Origin: an uncultured Methylobacter sp.
GTDB lineage: Bacteria; Pseudomonadota; Gammaproteobacteria; Methylococcales; Methylomonadaceae
Reading direction: 5' to 3'
Length of the DNA stretch: 25,407 nt
Assembly: GCA_903831545.1 (NCBI GenBank)
Contig: CAIKYI010000405.1
Coordinates: 1 to 25,407 of the forward strand
Part shown: one piece after another, positions 25,063 to 25,407 of the stretch
How the letters are laid out: every line of letters starts with the position of its first letter
Position numbering within the stretch: position 1 is the stretch's first letter
Program-made: the position numbers and the translations under genes
Notes under the pieces: generated by a model
Told to the model about the DNA's origin: nothing
Seen by the model: the letters and a program-made list of their open reading frames with translations, nothing else
Databases searched by the model: none

Positions 25063-25089
25063 CCAAAGCACAGCTGAAGGGAGCTTTGG
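25063..25089. repeat. Inverted repeat CCAAAGC/GCTTTGG
   Basis: Perfect 7-bp arms (25063-25069 and 25083-25089) separated by 13 bases. The arms are identical to those of the palindrome at 24777-24792, 286 bases to the left; both are preceded by a T. Confidence 0.5.
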
Positions 25090-25248
25090 CAATTTTCGTA
25101 GGGTTATTTATTGTGAGTTACCTAATTTTTTTTAACTTAGGTCGTTGACGCCGTGAGCTGAAATTACTGCAAATCAGCATGTTGAGACTAAGTCTTGTCT
25201 CTTTAGTCCTTTAAATATAAAGAAGCTGAGTATTCCGTACAAAGTAAC

Positions 25249-25280
25249 GTTCAACCGGGTCAAAAATCACCCAGTTGAAC
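25249..25280. repeat. Hairpin, first copy of a paired element
   Basis: GTTCAACCGGGT (25249-25260) pairs with ACCCAGTTGAAC (25269-25280) over 11 of 12 positions around an 8-base loop CAAAAATC. A related copy lies 92 bases downstream. Confidence 0.6.
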
Positions 25281-25346
25281 ATTATTTAAGGCATAAATGC
25301 AAAATCTTTGTAAAACAGTGTGATACGGCATTTATTGCTCGATTAA

Positions 25347-25366
25347 CTGGGTCATAAATAACCCAG
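25347..25366. repeat. Hairpin, second copy of the paired element
   Basis: CTGGGT (25347-25352) pairs with ACCCAG (25361-25366) around an 8-base loop CATAAATA. The core GGGTCA-AAAT-ACCCAG layout and the flanking GAA-ATT bases match the copy at 25249-25280, but the outer arms no longer pair, so this copy has diverged. Confidence 0.55.
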
Positions 25367-25407
25367 GGTGAATATTTTTTAATATTAATTTTCATAAAAA
25401 TCAATAA

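Larger units (their letters stand above)
24643..25407. other. Gene-free tail, 765 bases, rich in inverted repeats
   Basis: No convincing coding region is seen on either strand up to the window end. The stretch carries at least seven inverted repeats: 24656-24673, 24777-24792, 24946-24966, 24971-24990 (GCAATA/TATTGC, followed after five bases by a C and a T-run), 25063-25089, 25249-25280 and 25347-25366. An ATAAATGC/GCATTTAT pair (25293-25300 and 25328-25335) lies between the last two. It may hold structured RNA, repeat remnants or the control region of a gene beyond the window. Confidence 0.5.

Noticed and set aside
25240..25370. Integron attC-like site
   Set aside because: The arms do not fit the RYYYAAC/GTTRRRY core pair, and there is no integrase or cassette array in view.
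25282..25395. 37-codon minus-strand ORF starting at 25395
   Set aside because: It runs through the paired hairpin elements, has no clear ribosome site and resembles no protein I know.

Overview
The window reads as a chromosomal segment of a Gram-negative gammaproteobacterium. Signal-peptide proteins, beta-barrel outer-membrane proteins, an RND/TolC efflux system and chemotaxis and cyclic-di-GMP genes all point that way. The palindromic repeat between trpD and trpC, built on a GTTCCCACGC/GCGTGGGAAC core next to a GGCGAA/TTCGCC hairpin, resembles repeats I associate with Methylococcales (Methylobacter/Methylomonas-like methanotrophs). The window holds no methanotrophy marker gene, so this placement is an inference. 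I saw no tRNA, rRNA, CRISPR array or transposase.

Left part (1-1921, + strand): the 3' end of trpD, a palindromic repeat, trpC, then murI. These are housekeeping genes for tryptophan and peptidoglycan precursor synthesis. Convergent to them (1964-5497, - strand) is a 1177-residue membrane protein. It has two different periplasmic solute-binding domains, a membrane span, PAS, GGDEF and EAL, and should couple an external ligand to cyclic-di-GMP turnover.

Middle part (5811-13240, + strand): a DUF475/TerC-like membrane protein, a small secreted protein of unknown function, and a heavy-metal-type RND efflux operon (TolC-family channel, adaptor, pump) ending in a DUF3240 gene. The last four genes overlap by 1-4 bases and are surely co-transcribed. 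A palindrome sits at the predicted start of the efflux transcript.

Right part (13299-22739, all - strand): seven co-oriented signalling genes. In transcription order they are a PAS histidine kinase, a REC-HDOD response regulator, a REC-HD-GYP response regulator, a porin-like barrel, a tetraheme c-type cytochrome, a two-span HAMP/coiled-coil protein and a chemoreceptor ending in a DWEEF CheR-tether pentapeptide. The porin, cytochrome and HAMP genes overlap by one base each, and the chemoreceptor follows after 58 bases. This is the most interesting part of the window: it looks like an outer-membrane/periplasmic redox module wired to chemotaxis and cyclic-di-GMP output.

Far right (23239-24642, + strand): an AAA+ Fis-type regulator with a degenerate receiver domain, a CCCxxC cysteine cluster, and GAYTDA in place of the sigma54-contact motif GAFTGA. 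The last 765 bases hold no convincing gene but many inverted repeats, including a pair of related hairpins 92 bases apart.
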